32,685 nucleotides of DNA from a virus: IMG/VR virus record IMGVR_UViG_3300043409_000032, positions 1 to 32,685 of that record. The stretch is one strand, 5' to 3'. The notes beneath the pieces are model-generated. The model was not told the DNA's origin, did not search any database, and saw only the letters and a program-made list of their open reading frames with translations. Positions 1-5,057 of the stretch are shown piece by piece. The stretch's first letter is position 1; each line of letters starts with the position of its first letter. Position numbers and translations under genes: made by a program.

Positions 1-158
1 TTCAAGGACTGCGAAGCCAAAGAGTGGATACTCAGATACAACCAAAAGAAATTGACGATTGGCTCAAGCAAAGCGTTGCTCTGGTGGCAGGGTGTGTGCG
101 TGGACTTGGAACGAATCAGAGGAAAGTCAGATACTTTGCTTTTGAGGGACAGAATGAC
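1..158. repeat. Direct terminal repeat, left copy
   Basis: Bases 1-158 match bases 32528-32685 with one difference, T at 32 against G at 32559. A long direct repeat exactly at both ends is what an assembler leaves when it closes a circular or terminally redundant phage genome. Collapsing it gives a unit of about 32,527 bp. The mismatch may be population variation or an assembly error. Real short terminal repeats of the T7 kind cannot be excluded. Confidence 0.93.
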
Positions 159-173
159 GAGGTTACGAAATGA
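1..173 (+). CDS. 3' part of a junction-spanning small phage protein (begins at 32479)
   Basis: This is the C-terminal part of a 73-residue protein whose ATG lies at 32479 near the other end; the genome must be joined to read it. It ends ...FEGQNDEVTK with TGA at 171-173. That stop overlaps the next gene's ATG (170) as ATGA, and its start overlaps the previous gene's stop the same way. I do not recognise the family; there is no signal peptide or membrane segment. The +1 frame (ATG at 32504) is also open and gives a 71-residue basic protein rich in Trp/Arg/Lys. I prefer the first frame because it has GC-rich first codon positions like its neighbour (about 58% by hand count, against about 42% in the other frame) and because the repeat mismatch is silent in it (ACT/ACG, Thr). 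Confidence 0.6.
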   Translation, partial: QGLRSQRVDTQIQPKEIDDWLKQSVALVAGCVRGLGTNQRKVRYFAFEGQNDEVTK

Positions 174-436
174 GGAGAGCAGCAAGAGTTGATGCTAACC
201 AAGACCAGATAGTTTCTGCCTTGCGTGGCGCAGGTGCATACGTCTGGATTATTGGCTTACCAGTTGACCTTTTGGTTGGCTACAAGGGTCACACCTTTCT
301 GGTGGAGATTAAAACGGACTCTAAAAAGCGTTTAACGAAGCTACAAGCCGACTTTTTCGAGAATTGGTCTGGTAGTACCTTGGCGAGAATAGATTGCCCA
401 GAAGCGGCTCTACGAATGATTGGAGTAGTTAAGTGA
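170..436 (+). CDS. VRR-NUC-type PD-(D/E)XK nuclease
   Basis: An 88-residue stand-alone nuclease domain. The PD-(D/E)XK signature is visible: Asp33 in GLPVDLLV, Glu46-x-Lys48 in FLVEIKT, and Gln59 in KLQADFF, the order found in VRR-NUC proteins, which cut branched or flap DNA such as Holliday junctions using a divalent metal. Phages commonly carry such small domains for recombination or processing of replicating DNA. A GAGG Shine-Dalgarno at 159-162 lies seven bases before the ATG. The start overlaps the upstream stop (ATGA) and the stop overlaps the next gene's GTG. The fold call is good; the substrate is inferred from the family only. Confidence 0.8.
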   Translation: MRRAARVDANQDQIVSALRGAGAYVWIIGLPVDLLVGYKGHTFLVEIKTDSKKRLTKLQADFFENWSGSTLARIDCPEAALRMIGVVK

Positions 437-765
437 AAGCACCTTACAAAGCGATTGAGTTCATCATAGAAAACTCAGCAAAATTTGCCGAGGCTAAAGC
501 GCAAAGAATCTACCTTGAGGAGTTTCGCAAAACTAAGAAGGCTCTACTAATGAAGGATGCTTTAGCCAGAGGGATAGATTCTGCGGTTGCCCAAGAGCGT
601 GAAGCCTATGCTCACATTGAGTATGCTGATTTACTTAGGGGTTTGATGGTGGCAATTGAGAAGGAAGAAACCTTGAAATGGATGCTGACGGCTGCCCAGA
701 TGAAAGCTGACATTTGGAGAAGTGAGCAAGCAAGTGAAAGACTTGGCGTAAAAACTACGGAGTAG
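433..765 (+). CDS. Conserved-looking helical phage protein, function unknown
   Basis: A 110-residue protein that should be almost wholly alpha-helical (repeated Ala/Glu/Lys/Arg, only one proline, no cysteine), with no membrane segment. It starts with GTG at 433, overlapping the nuclease stop as GTGA, so the two are probably translationally coupled. Residues 20-65 (KAQRIYLEEFRKTKKALLMK onwards) form charged amphipathic helices. Lying directly after a VRR-NUC nuclease in the early operon, it could be a DNA-metabolism accessory factor, but that is positional inference. I do not recognise the family. Confidence 0.75.
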   Translation: MKAPYKAIEFIIENSAKFAEAKAQRIYLEEFRKTKKALLMKDALARGIDSAVAQEREAYAHIEYADLLRGLMVAIEKEETLKWMLTAAQMKADIWRSEQASERLGVKTTE

Positions 766-787
766 GGAAAATACTTAGATATATTTT

Positions 788-802
788 TCAACAAACTGTT
801 GA
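788..802. promoter_or_regulatory. Dyad TCAACA-aac-TGTTGA in early intergenic region
   Basis: The 98-base gap 766-863 contains a perfect 6-bp inverted repeat, TCAACA and TGTTGA, separated by AAC. A -10-like TATACA follows at 809-814. TGTTGA and TTAACA half-sites also occur in the proposed Cro operator at 29492-29521, but there they point the other way. It may be an operator or promoter region for the small-gene cluster starting at 864; no good -35 is visible. Confidence 0.3.
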
Positions 803-863
803 GAAAACTATACAATCAAGTCAGCCCAAGCAATCCGCAAGGGTACTTTTAAGGACTAAGAAA

Positions 864-1019
864 ATGAGCAAATACTTTACTTGTATTGAGTTTCGTAAAG
901 GTTTTGATGCGGCTGCATCTTGCGAGACTTGCGATAAAACAAAATCTAAAAATTGGATTGATGGCTGGAATCACTATCAAGACAAGATGGACGCTAGTGA
1001 ATTGGCTTGCTACTTTTAA
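864..1019 (+). CDS. Small Cys-containing protein (51 aa), unknown
   Basis: A 51-residue ORF with a good AAGGA Shine-Dalgarno (851-855) before the ATG at 864, read MSKYFTCIEFRKGFD... It has a CETC pair at residues 20-23 plus Cys7 and Cys49, which could bind one metal ion, and is rich in Trp/Asp/Lys with no hydrophobic segment. The next gene starts 11 bases after its TAA, whose bases also form part of that gene's ribosome site. Spacing and strand fit the early operon. No family is recognised; the call rests on ribosome site, packing and an intact frame. Confidence 0.65.
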   Translation: MSKYFTCIEFRKGFDAAASCETCDKTKSKNWIDGWNHYQDKMDASELACYF

Positions 1020-1029
1020 GGAACACAAA

Positions 1030-1281
1030 ATGAAATACGAATTTGACACAACTGTTGGTGAAGGCTCTGTAATCGTTACTGTTGTCATGGCATACGAGAC
1101 AGACGAAGAAGGCACTTACAACGAGAACATTGATGAAGTATGGTTTGAGGGACGCAATGTCATGGGCATCTTTACTGACGCACAGTTTAAAGAACTTGAG
1201 ATGGAAGGCACAATGAGACTGACTAGCCATTTACTTGAAGAATCTGACCATGCAAAAATTATTGCTTATGAGTGTGACTAA
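1030..1281 (+). CDS. Small acidic protein (83 aa), unknown
   Basis: I place the start at ATG 1030, giving 83 residues, because AAGGA at 1018-1022 lies seven bases upstream. The longer in-frame reading from 886 would overlap the preceding gene throughout. The product, MKYEFDTTVGEGSVIVTVVM..., is strongly acidic and probably mixed alpha/beta: the first 25 residues look like two beta strands and the C-terminal half like helix. Phages often make small acidic early proteins that inhibit host enzymes, but nothing here identifies a target. It overlaps a tiny membrane-protein ORF at its 3' end. Confidence 0.7.
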   Translation: MKYEFDTTVGEGSVIVTVVMAYETDEEGTYNENIDEVWFEGRNVMGIFTDAQFKELEMEGTMRLTSHLLEESDHAKIIAYECD

Positions 1282-1360
1282 TGCTTGGAAGCTGATTGTT
1301 GTGGGACTAGCGGCTTTTTGGTCGCTAGTGGTTTACTTTGTAAGGGCTTTGTATGACTGA
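1268..1360 (+). CDS. Tiny single-pass membrane protein (30 aa)
   Basis: A 30-codon ORF, MSVTNAWKLIVVGLAAFWSL onward, starting at ATG 1268 and ending at TGA 1358-1360. It overlaps the upstream gene by 14 bases and the downstream gene by 8. Residues 8-24 form one hydrophobic segment preceded by a Lys and followed by an Arg, so it should span the membrane once. No strong Shine-Dalgarno is visible; translation would depend on coupling to the gene before it. It fills what would otherwise be a 71-base gap in a tightly packed operon. Function unknown. Confidence 0.5.
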   Translation: MSVTNAWKLIVVGLAAFWSLVVYFVRALYD

Positions 1361-1562
1361 ACTAAACATTTTTGAAAAAGCAATGGGCTGGCGCAAGCGT
1401 CAAATGGTCAAAACCCAAGTGAATAGAAATGAAGTTGCTGAAAAAATTAGAAACGACACTCTTGAAGAAGTGGCTTTAGAGTTTGAGAAACTTAAATCCT
1501 TTGGCGATACAGCACATAGTTTTGCTACTTTTGTAAGAGGAATGAAGAATGAATCCACTTAG
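1353..1562 (+). CDS. Small helical protein (69 aa), unknown
   Basis: A 69-residue, mostly helical, charged protein (MTELNIFEKAMGWRKRQMVK...) without cysteines or a membrane segment. AAGGG at 1342-1346 lies six bases before the ATG. Its 3' end overlaps the next ORF by 14 bases. The N-terminal half is basic and the middle (EEVALEFEKLKSF) is a likely amphipathic helix. It sits among the small early genes that end at the terminator near 2100. I do not recognise it. Confidence 0.65.
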   Translation: MTELNIFEKAMGWRKRQMVKTQVNRNEVAEKIRNDTLEEVALEFEKLKSFGDTAHSFATFVRGMKNEST

Positions 1563-1788
1563 AAAAGAGTTCCTTTGTCCTTGTTGCGATGGTGCTGGAG
1601 TTCAAAAAGATAAGTTTGCTTGTCAAGCGTATAGAAGCCCAACATGGTCAGGAAAGGTTCGACAATGCAACATAGAGGGTAGATATGATTTGGATGGAGT
1701 TCATTACTGTGGCAGCCATTTAAAACAGGCACTAAGGAAACAAAATAGGCTTGATGAATTTCCTAAGTTGATGGGTTGGCATGAATAA
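1549..1788 (+). CDS. Small zinc-binding-type protein (79 aa)
   Basis: A 79-residue basic protein with paired metal-ligand candidates: Cys10-x-Cys12-Cys13 near the N-terminus, Cys25, Cys40, and Cys54-x2-His57 in HYCGSHLKQ. This pattern suggests one or two zinc-stabilised loops, as in many small phage nucleic-acid-binding proteins. Its ATG lies inside the 3' end of the preceding gene and its end overlaps the HNH-type gene by eight bases, so it is probably co-translated with that nuclease. Whether it helps the nuclease cannot be told from sequence. Confidence 0.68.
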   Translation: MNPLRKEFLCPCCDGAGVQKDKFACQAYRSPTWSGKVRQCNIEGRYDLDGVHYCGSHLKQALRKQNRLDEFPKLMGWHE

Positions 1789-2038
1789 CAGACCCAATAA
1801 CAGGGAAAGACTCCACTTGGCAAAGGTTAAAGAAATGCCTTGTGGGGTCTGTAACGCTTCTCCTCCAAGCGATGCACACCATATTGTTCAGCATAACCAA
1901 TACTTATGTATTCCTTTATGTAAGGATTGCCATCAGGGTAGCTTCAATGGGATACATGGACAGGCTAGGATTTGGAAGGTAGAGAAGCTAGACGAGATGA
2001 GCGTTTTAAATCTAACGCTTGCAAAACTATTTGGTTAG
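1781..2038 (+). CDS. Small HNH nuclease, Ref-like (RecA-dependent nuclease type)
   Basis: An 85-residue zinc/HNH-type domain: Cys21-x2-Cys24, then His33-His34 in SDAHHI, then Cys47-x2-Cys50-His51 and a second histidine at 59 in GIHG. The layout (CxxC, HH, PLCxxCH, GIHG) matches the phage proteins related to P1 Ref, a RecA-dependent nuclease that can cut at a displaced loop, as I remember the family. It lacks the long basic N-terminal arm of P1 Ref. It closes the early operon: a strong terminator follows 35 bases after its stop. With VRR-NUC, the annealing protein and the SSB-like protein, it fits a recombination toolkit. Confidence 0.72.
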   Translation: MNNRPNNRERLHLAKVKEMPCGVCNASPPSDAHHIVQHNQYLCIPLCKDCHQGSFNGIHGQARIWKVEKLDEMSVLNLTLAKLFG

Positions 2039-2073
2039 CGCACAATGGACGCACTCAGTTGCCATTGAGTTTT

Positions 2074-2101
2074 TAGAGGGACTTGTTCCCTCTATTTTTT
2101 T
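2074..2101 (+). terminator. Rho-independent terminator ending the early operon
   Basis: An 8-bp perfect stem (TAGAGGGA at 2074-2081 and TCCCTCTA at 2087-2094) with a five-base loop is followed at once by seven T residues. A second small inverted repeat, ACTCA/TGAGT (2053-2070), precedes it. It separates the early/middle genes from the structural genes. Confidence 0.9.
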
Positions 2102-2111
2102 ATGTGATAAT
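2083..2111 (+). promoter_or_regulatory. Candidate late promoter overlapping the terminator
   Basis: GATAAT at 2106-2111 (five of six to the -10 consensus) lies 17 bases after TTGTTC at 2083-2088 (three of six to -35). It sits inside the terminator and 24 bases before the first late ATG. It is the only reasonable sigma-70-like site in the gap, but the -35 is poor and an activator may be needed. Confidence 0.35.
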
Positions 2112-2134
2112 GATACAAACTCCTAGGGACACCT

Positions 2135-2641
2135 ATGTCTGGATTATTAGAGCCATCCGTAAAAATTGAGATTGAGATACAAAGCCAAGAGAAAAAGGGC
2201 GAAGCGTGTCCAGTTGCCACAGGTGACGTAGAAGTCAATCTTGAGTGTCGCCAAAAGGCTATCGACAAGGCTAACTATGGCCCAATGAACCCCAATGAGC
2301 CGAACATGGATTATTGGCGTGATATCTCTAAGGCTTGGAGAATTTCACCTGCACAGGCTAAAAAGTCTCGTTGCGGAAACTGCGCTGCTTTTATCCAAAC
2401 CCCTAAGATGCTTGCTTGCATTGAGAGTGGCTTAGAGATGAACGGCACAGAGATGGATGCTTGGGAAGTCATAGATGCTGGCGACTTAGGCTATTGCGAA
2501 GTGTTTGATTTTAAGTGTGCTTCCAAGAGGACTTGTGAGGCATGGATTAGTGGTGGGCCAATAACCGAGGATGAATATGATGGGAACGACAAACCAACAA
2601 GCGATGGAAATGATGCAGAAGTATTTGCAGAAGAAGACTAA
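2135..2641 (+). CDS. Six-cysteine phage protein at the head of the late operon
   Basis: A 168-residue acidic protein with a compact cysteine core: Cys80-x2-Cys83, Cys95, Cys121, Cys128 and Cys134 (KSRCGNCAAF ... GYCEVFDFKCASKRTCEAW). Six regularly spaced cysteines suggest a metal or iron-sulphur site rather than disulphides, given the cytoplasmic phage context. The first 45 and last 30 residues are acidic and probably disordered. I recall similar proteins next to packaging genes of other podoviruses but cannot give a tested function. It is the first gene after the terminator, so it likely heads the late transcript. Confidence 0.72.
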   Translation: MSGLLEPSVKIEIEIQSQEKKGEACPVATGDVEVNLECRQKAIDKANYGPMNPNEPNMDYWRDISKAWRISPAQAKKSRCGNCAAFIQTPKMLACIESGLEMNGTEMDAWEVIDAGDLGYCEVFDFKCASKRTCEAWISGGPITEDEYDGNDKPTSDGNDAEVFAEED

Positions 2642-2702
2642 GCCCATGCCCGAGCGTGGTGAGCGTACTGCAAAGAACAAAGCAAAGAAGCCTAAAAAAT
2701 GA
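2577..2702 (+). CDS. Small very basic protein (41 aa)
   Basis: A 41-residue ORF, MMGTTNQQAMEMMQKYLQKK..., with a highly basic Lys/Arg tail. I choose ATG 2577 because GAGG at 2567-2570 is six bases upstream; in-frame ATGs at 2571, 2604 and 2610 are alternatives. It overlaps the 3' end of the six-cysteine gene by 65 bases in another frame and ends with ATGA onto the next gene. It is the first of four consecutive small lysine-rich proteins before the terminase. Function unknown; nucleic-acid binding or virion-packaged basic peptide are possibilities. Confidence 0.55.
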   Translation: MMGTTNQQAMEMMQKYLQKKTKPMPERGERTAKNKAKKPKK

Positions 2703-2857
2703 TGGGCTTGTACGCAAATATCGCTGCGAAGAAGAAACGCATCGAATCACAAAAGGCTGCTGGTAAAACTCCAGAGCGTATGCGTAAGGTAGGTAGCAAG
2801 GGTGCGCCTACTGCTGATGCTTTTAAACAAGCGGCTAAGACTGCTAAAAAGAAGTGA
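2699..2857 (+). CDS. Small basic protein (52 aa)
   Basis: A 52-residue Lys/Ala-rich protein (MMGLYANIAAKKKRIESQKA...) beginning with ATGATG at 2699, overlapping the previous stop as ATGA, and ending in GTGA onto the next gene. The motif ERMRKVGSKGAPTADAFKQA resembles short lysine-rich proteins encoded before terminase genes in other podoviruses; that is recollection, not a search. No cysteines or membrane segments. It is probably helical at both ends with a flexible Gly/Pro centre. Confidence 0.62.
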   Translation: MMGLYANIAAKKKRIESQKAAGKTPERMRKVGSKGAPTADAFKQAAKTAKKK

Positions 2858-3126
2858 TTAAGCGTGGGTCAGAGCAGTTCTCTGGATTTAATAAGCCCAA
2901 GGCTACTCCTAACCATCCCACTAAGTCTCATGCTGTTTTGGCAAAGAGTGGTGAGGATGTAAAGCTAATTCGCTTTGGTCAACAAGGTGTAAAGGGTTCA
3001 CCAAAGAAAGCTGGTGAATCTGAGGCTGACAAGAATCGTAGAGAAAGTTTTATGGCTCGTCATGCTAAAAATATTGCAAAAGGCAAGATGAGTGCTGCTT
3101 ACTGGTCTGCCAAGGAAAAATGGTGA
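2854..3126 (+). CDS. Basic phage protein (90 aa), conserved pre-terminase type
   Basis: A 90-residue basic protein starting with GTG at 2854 (GTGA overlap). The N-terminal half contains KLIRFGQQGVKGSP and the C-terminus is RHAKNIAKGKMSAAYWSAKEKW-like, a combination I recall from many uncultured podovirus genomes next to the terminase. It has no cysteine or hydrophobic segment and a net positive charge. Location and charge suggest a DNA-associated or virion protein. The function is undefined, so I give only the positional description. Confidence 0.72.
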   Translation: MIKRGSEQFSGFNKPKATPNHPTKSHAVLAKSGEDVKLIRFGQQGVKGSPKKAGESEADKNRRESFMARHAKNIAKGKMSAAYWSAKEKW

Positions 3127-3130
3127 GTTT

Positions 3131-3298
3131 ATGAAAATGACAAAAGCTGGTCAAAAGAAAGTTGGCAAGGTCATGGGTGAGTACAAAGAAGGTACTCTGC
3201 ACTCAGGTAAAGGCGGTAAAGTGGTTTCCAACCCTAAACAAGCAGTTGCCATTGCTCTTAGTTCTGCTAAAAAAGTAATGAAGAAAAAAGGCAAGTGA
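3131..3298 (+). CDS. Small Lys/Gly-rich protein, DUF6496-like
   Basis: A 55-residue protein with the core MGEYKEGTLHSGKGGKVV and NPKQAVAIALSSAKK, which I recognise as the DUF6496-type pattern found as short stand-alone proteins in phages and bacteria. ATG 3131 is chosen; ATG 3137 is possible. The C-terminus is a run of lysines. It is the last of four basic small proteins before a 63-base intergenic region and the terminase genes. No function is established for the family as far as I know. Confidence 0.72.
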   Translation: MKMTKAGQKKVGKVMGEYKEGTLHSGKGGKVVSNPKQAVAIALSSAKKVMKKKGK

Positions 3299-3299
3299 T

Positions 3300-3334
3300 A
3301 TACTAACTCTACTCGTTGTGAGTAGATACTAACT
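3300..3334. repeat. Hairpin flanked by 9-bp direct repeats upstream of small terminase
   Basis: ATACTAACT at 3300-3308 is repeated exactly at 3326-3334. Between them, with no spare base, lies the hairpin CTACTC (3309-3314), loop GTTGT, GAGTAG (3320-3325). It sits in the only gap between the small late genes and the terminase, 28 bases before the terS-like ATG. It could be a packaging recognition site or a transcript-processing or attenuating hairpin; there is no T-tract for termination. Confidence 0.6.
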
Positions 3335-3361
3335 TGACCAACCCTAGAGGAGTCAAACAAA

Positions 3362-3628
3362 ATGATTGAAAAACAATCTAACATTTCATATCGTGGTGGA
3401 GCACGAGAAGGCGCAGGAAGACCGAAGGGAAGTCTTGATAAGGGCAATGCTGTTCTTAGAGAGATGATACTAGAGGCACTAGAGGGCGCAGGTGGCGTTG
3501 CTTATCTCGTAGAGAAGGCAGAGACACACCCACAGGCTTTTATGGGACTAATCGGTAAGGTCTTACCACTACAGGTAACTGGAGAAGAAGGTAAAGACAT
3601 TCAGATAAGCGTCCAATGGCAGAAGTAA
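3362..3628 (+). CDS. Putative small terminase subunit
   Basis: An 88-residue protein with the N-terminal motif RGGAREGAGRPKGS (DUF5681-like, AT-hook-type Gly-Arg-Pro core) followed by helices (residues 25-65). Its 3' end overlaps the large terminase by 13 bases. In phages with this gene order the small DNA-binding protein just before TerL is the small terminase, which recognises the packaging site and loads the motor. It is short for a TerS and has no canonical helix-turn-helix that I can see, so the call rests on position and the basic N-terminus. AGAGGAG at 3347-3353 is a strong ribosome site. Confidence 0.6.
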   Translation: MIEKQSNISYRGGAREGAGRPKGSLDKGNAVLREMILEALEGAGGVAYLVEKAETHPQAFMGLIGKVLPLQVTGEEGKDIQISVQWQK

Positions 3629-4878
3629 TCGAGATAGCCTACAAACCTAGAGAACAACAACTTGCTATCCATGAGTTAATGGATGAGAAGCGTTTTGGCG
3701 TTGTTGTTGCTCATAGGCGCATGGGCAAGACAGTCTCTGCGATTAACCACTTAATTAAAGATGCTTTGCTCAACCAAAAGGAAGCCCCTAGATACGCCTA
3801 CATAGCCCCTACATACGGACAAGCTAAAAGGGTGGCATGGGACTACCTTGTGAAGTATGCAGAGCCTCTGGGTGGCACTAGCAACATTTCAGAGTTAAGG
3901 GTGGACTTCTGGGGTAGACGAATCCAGTTGTATGGGTCAGACAATCCAGAAACTCTCCGTGGACAATATTTCGATGGGGTCATTCTTGATGAAATTGGTG
4001 ACCAAAACCCTAAGATATGGACAGACATCGTAAGACCTGCATTGGCTGACCGCAGGGGTTGGTGTATGTTTATTGGTACACCAAAGGGACACAACCACTT
4101 TAAAGAACTGCGAGACAGGGCTATAAAAGAGGAGGGGTGGGGCTTGCTAGAGTTCAAAGCCTCTGAGACAAATGTAGTAGATGAGGTAGAACTGAAGGCT
4201 GCCAAGAATGAGATGGGGGAAGATAAGTACCGCCAAGAGTTTGAATGTAGCTTTGACGCTGCTGTAGAAGGCTCTTACTTTGGGCAAATCCTCAATGAAC
4301 TAGAAGAAAAGAAGCATATGCAAGAGATTCCTAGAGAGGAGTTGAGCAGAACTTTTACTGCTTGGGACTTGGGAATGGGTGACTCAACGTCTATCTGGGT
4401 GGCTCAGTTGGTAGGCTCTGAGGTCAGATTACTGGACTATTACGAGAATCATGGCGTAGGACTAGACCACTATGTGAAGTGGATTAAGGACAACGACTAT
4501 CTCAAAGCACAGCATATATTGCCCCATGACGTTAGGGTCAGAGAGTTAGGCACAGGTAAGAGCCGACTTGAGATGCTTGAGGAATCAGGGCTAGAGGTCA
4601 AGATTGCTCCCAGAATGGGACTAGACGATGGCATCCAAGCTGTGAGAAGGTTGCTTCCAAGATGTTGGTTTAACGTGCCAAAGGTGCAGATAGGGCTGAA
4701 CTGCCTGAGAAACTACCGCAGAGACTACGATGAGAAGCGTAAGATTTTCTATGAAAGACCACTACACGATTGGTCTAGTCATGGCTCTGATTCGTTCCGT
4801 TACTTAGCCCTTGGATTGGATGAAGGACATTCAACTTGGGATAAGCCTATTAACCAAATGCCGAAATGGATTGTCTGA
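3616..4878 (+). CDS. terL: Terminase large subunit (packaging ATPase-nuclease)
   Basis: A 420-residue packaging motor. The ATPase domain shows a Walker A-type motif AHRRMGKT (residues 32-39), Walker B GVILDE (121-126, with Asp125-Glu126) and a motif III FIGTPKGHNHF near residue 155. The RNase-H-like nuclease domain begins at about residue 247 with TAWDLGMGDST, whose Asp is the first catalytic acid; a further acid lies in HGSDSFRYLALG near the C-terminus. Length and motifs fit the T4/P22-like Terminase_3/6 families. It translocates DNA into proheads through the portal and cuts the concatemer. The start overlaps terS and the stop overlaps the next gene as TGATG. Confidence 0.95.
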   Translation: MAEVIEIAYKPREQQLAIHELMDEKRFGVVVAHRRMGKTVSAINHLIKDALLNQKEAPRYAYIAPTYGQAKRVAWDYLVKYAEPLGGTSNISELRVDFWGRRIQLYGSDNPETLRGQYFDGVILDEIGDQNPKIWTDIVRPALADRRGWCMFIGTPKGHNHFKELRDRAIKEEGWGLLEFKASETNVVDEVELKAAKNEMGEDKYRQEFECSFDAAVEGSYFGQILNELEEKKHMQEIPREELSRTFTAWDLGMGDSTSIWVAQLVGSEVRLLDYYENHGVGLDHYVKWIKDNDYLKAQHILPHDVRVRELGTGKSRLEMLEESGLEVKIAPRMGLDDGIQAVRRLLPRCWFNVPKVQIGLNCLRNYRRDYDEKRKIFYERPLHDWSSHGSDSFRYLALGLDEGHSTWDKPINQMPKWIV

Positions 4879-5057
4879 TGTATGTATCAATGCAGGGTGC
4901 AAATTTAGCCCCTAAAGTAAAAGAACTTGAAAAGCGTCTTGAAATGTTGGAAAATGTGGTAAAAGCATTACAATTGGACAAACCCCGAATGGGTCGCCCT
5001 CCAAAGGACAAACATGGAACAGAACGAACTGAAGTCAATACTACAGGCAGAGATTGA
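4878..5057 (+). CDS. Small coiled-coil protein with AT-hook-like tail, between terL and portal
   Basis: A 59-residue protein from ATG 4878 (TGATG overlap with the terL stop). Residues 13-36 are a heptad-like coiled coil (KVKELEKRLEMLENVVKALQ) and residues 40-48 read RMGRPPKDK, an AT-hook-like Gly-Arg-Pro core. Its last 44 bases overlap the portal gene in another frame. Coiled-coil plus DNA-hook suggests a small oligomeric DNA-binding protein. Wedged between terL and portal it might assist packaging or be the true small terminase; this is inference. Confidence 0.68.
   Translation: MYVSMQGANLAPKVKELEKRLEMLENVVKALQLDKPRMGRPPKDKHGTERTEVNTTGRD

Noticed and set aside
886-1029. N-terminal extension of the 83-residue protein to 886
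   Set aside because: The extension overlaps the well-initiated 51-residue gene, while ATG 1030 has its own AAGGA.
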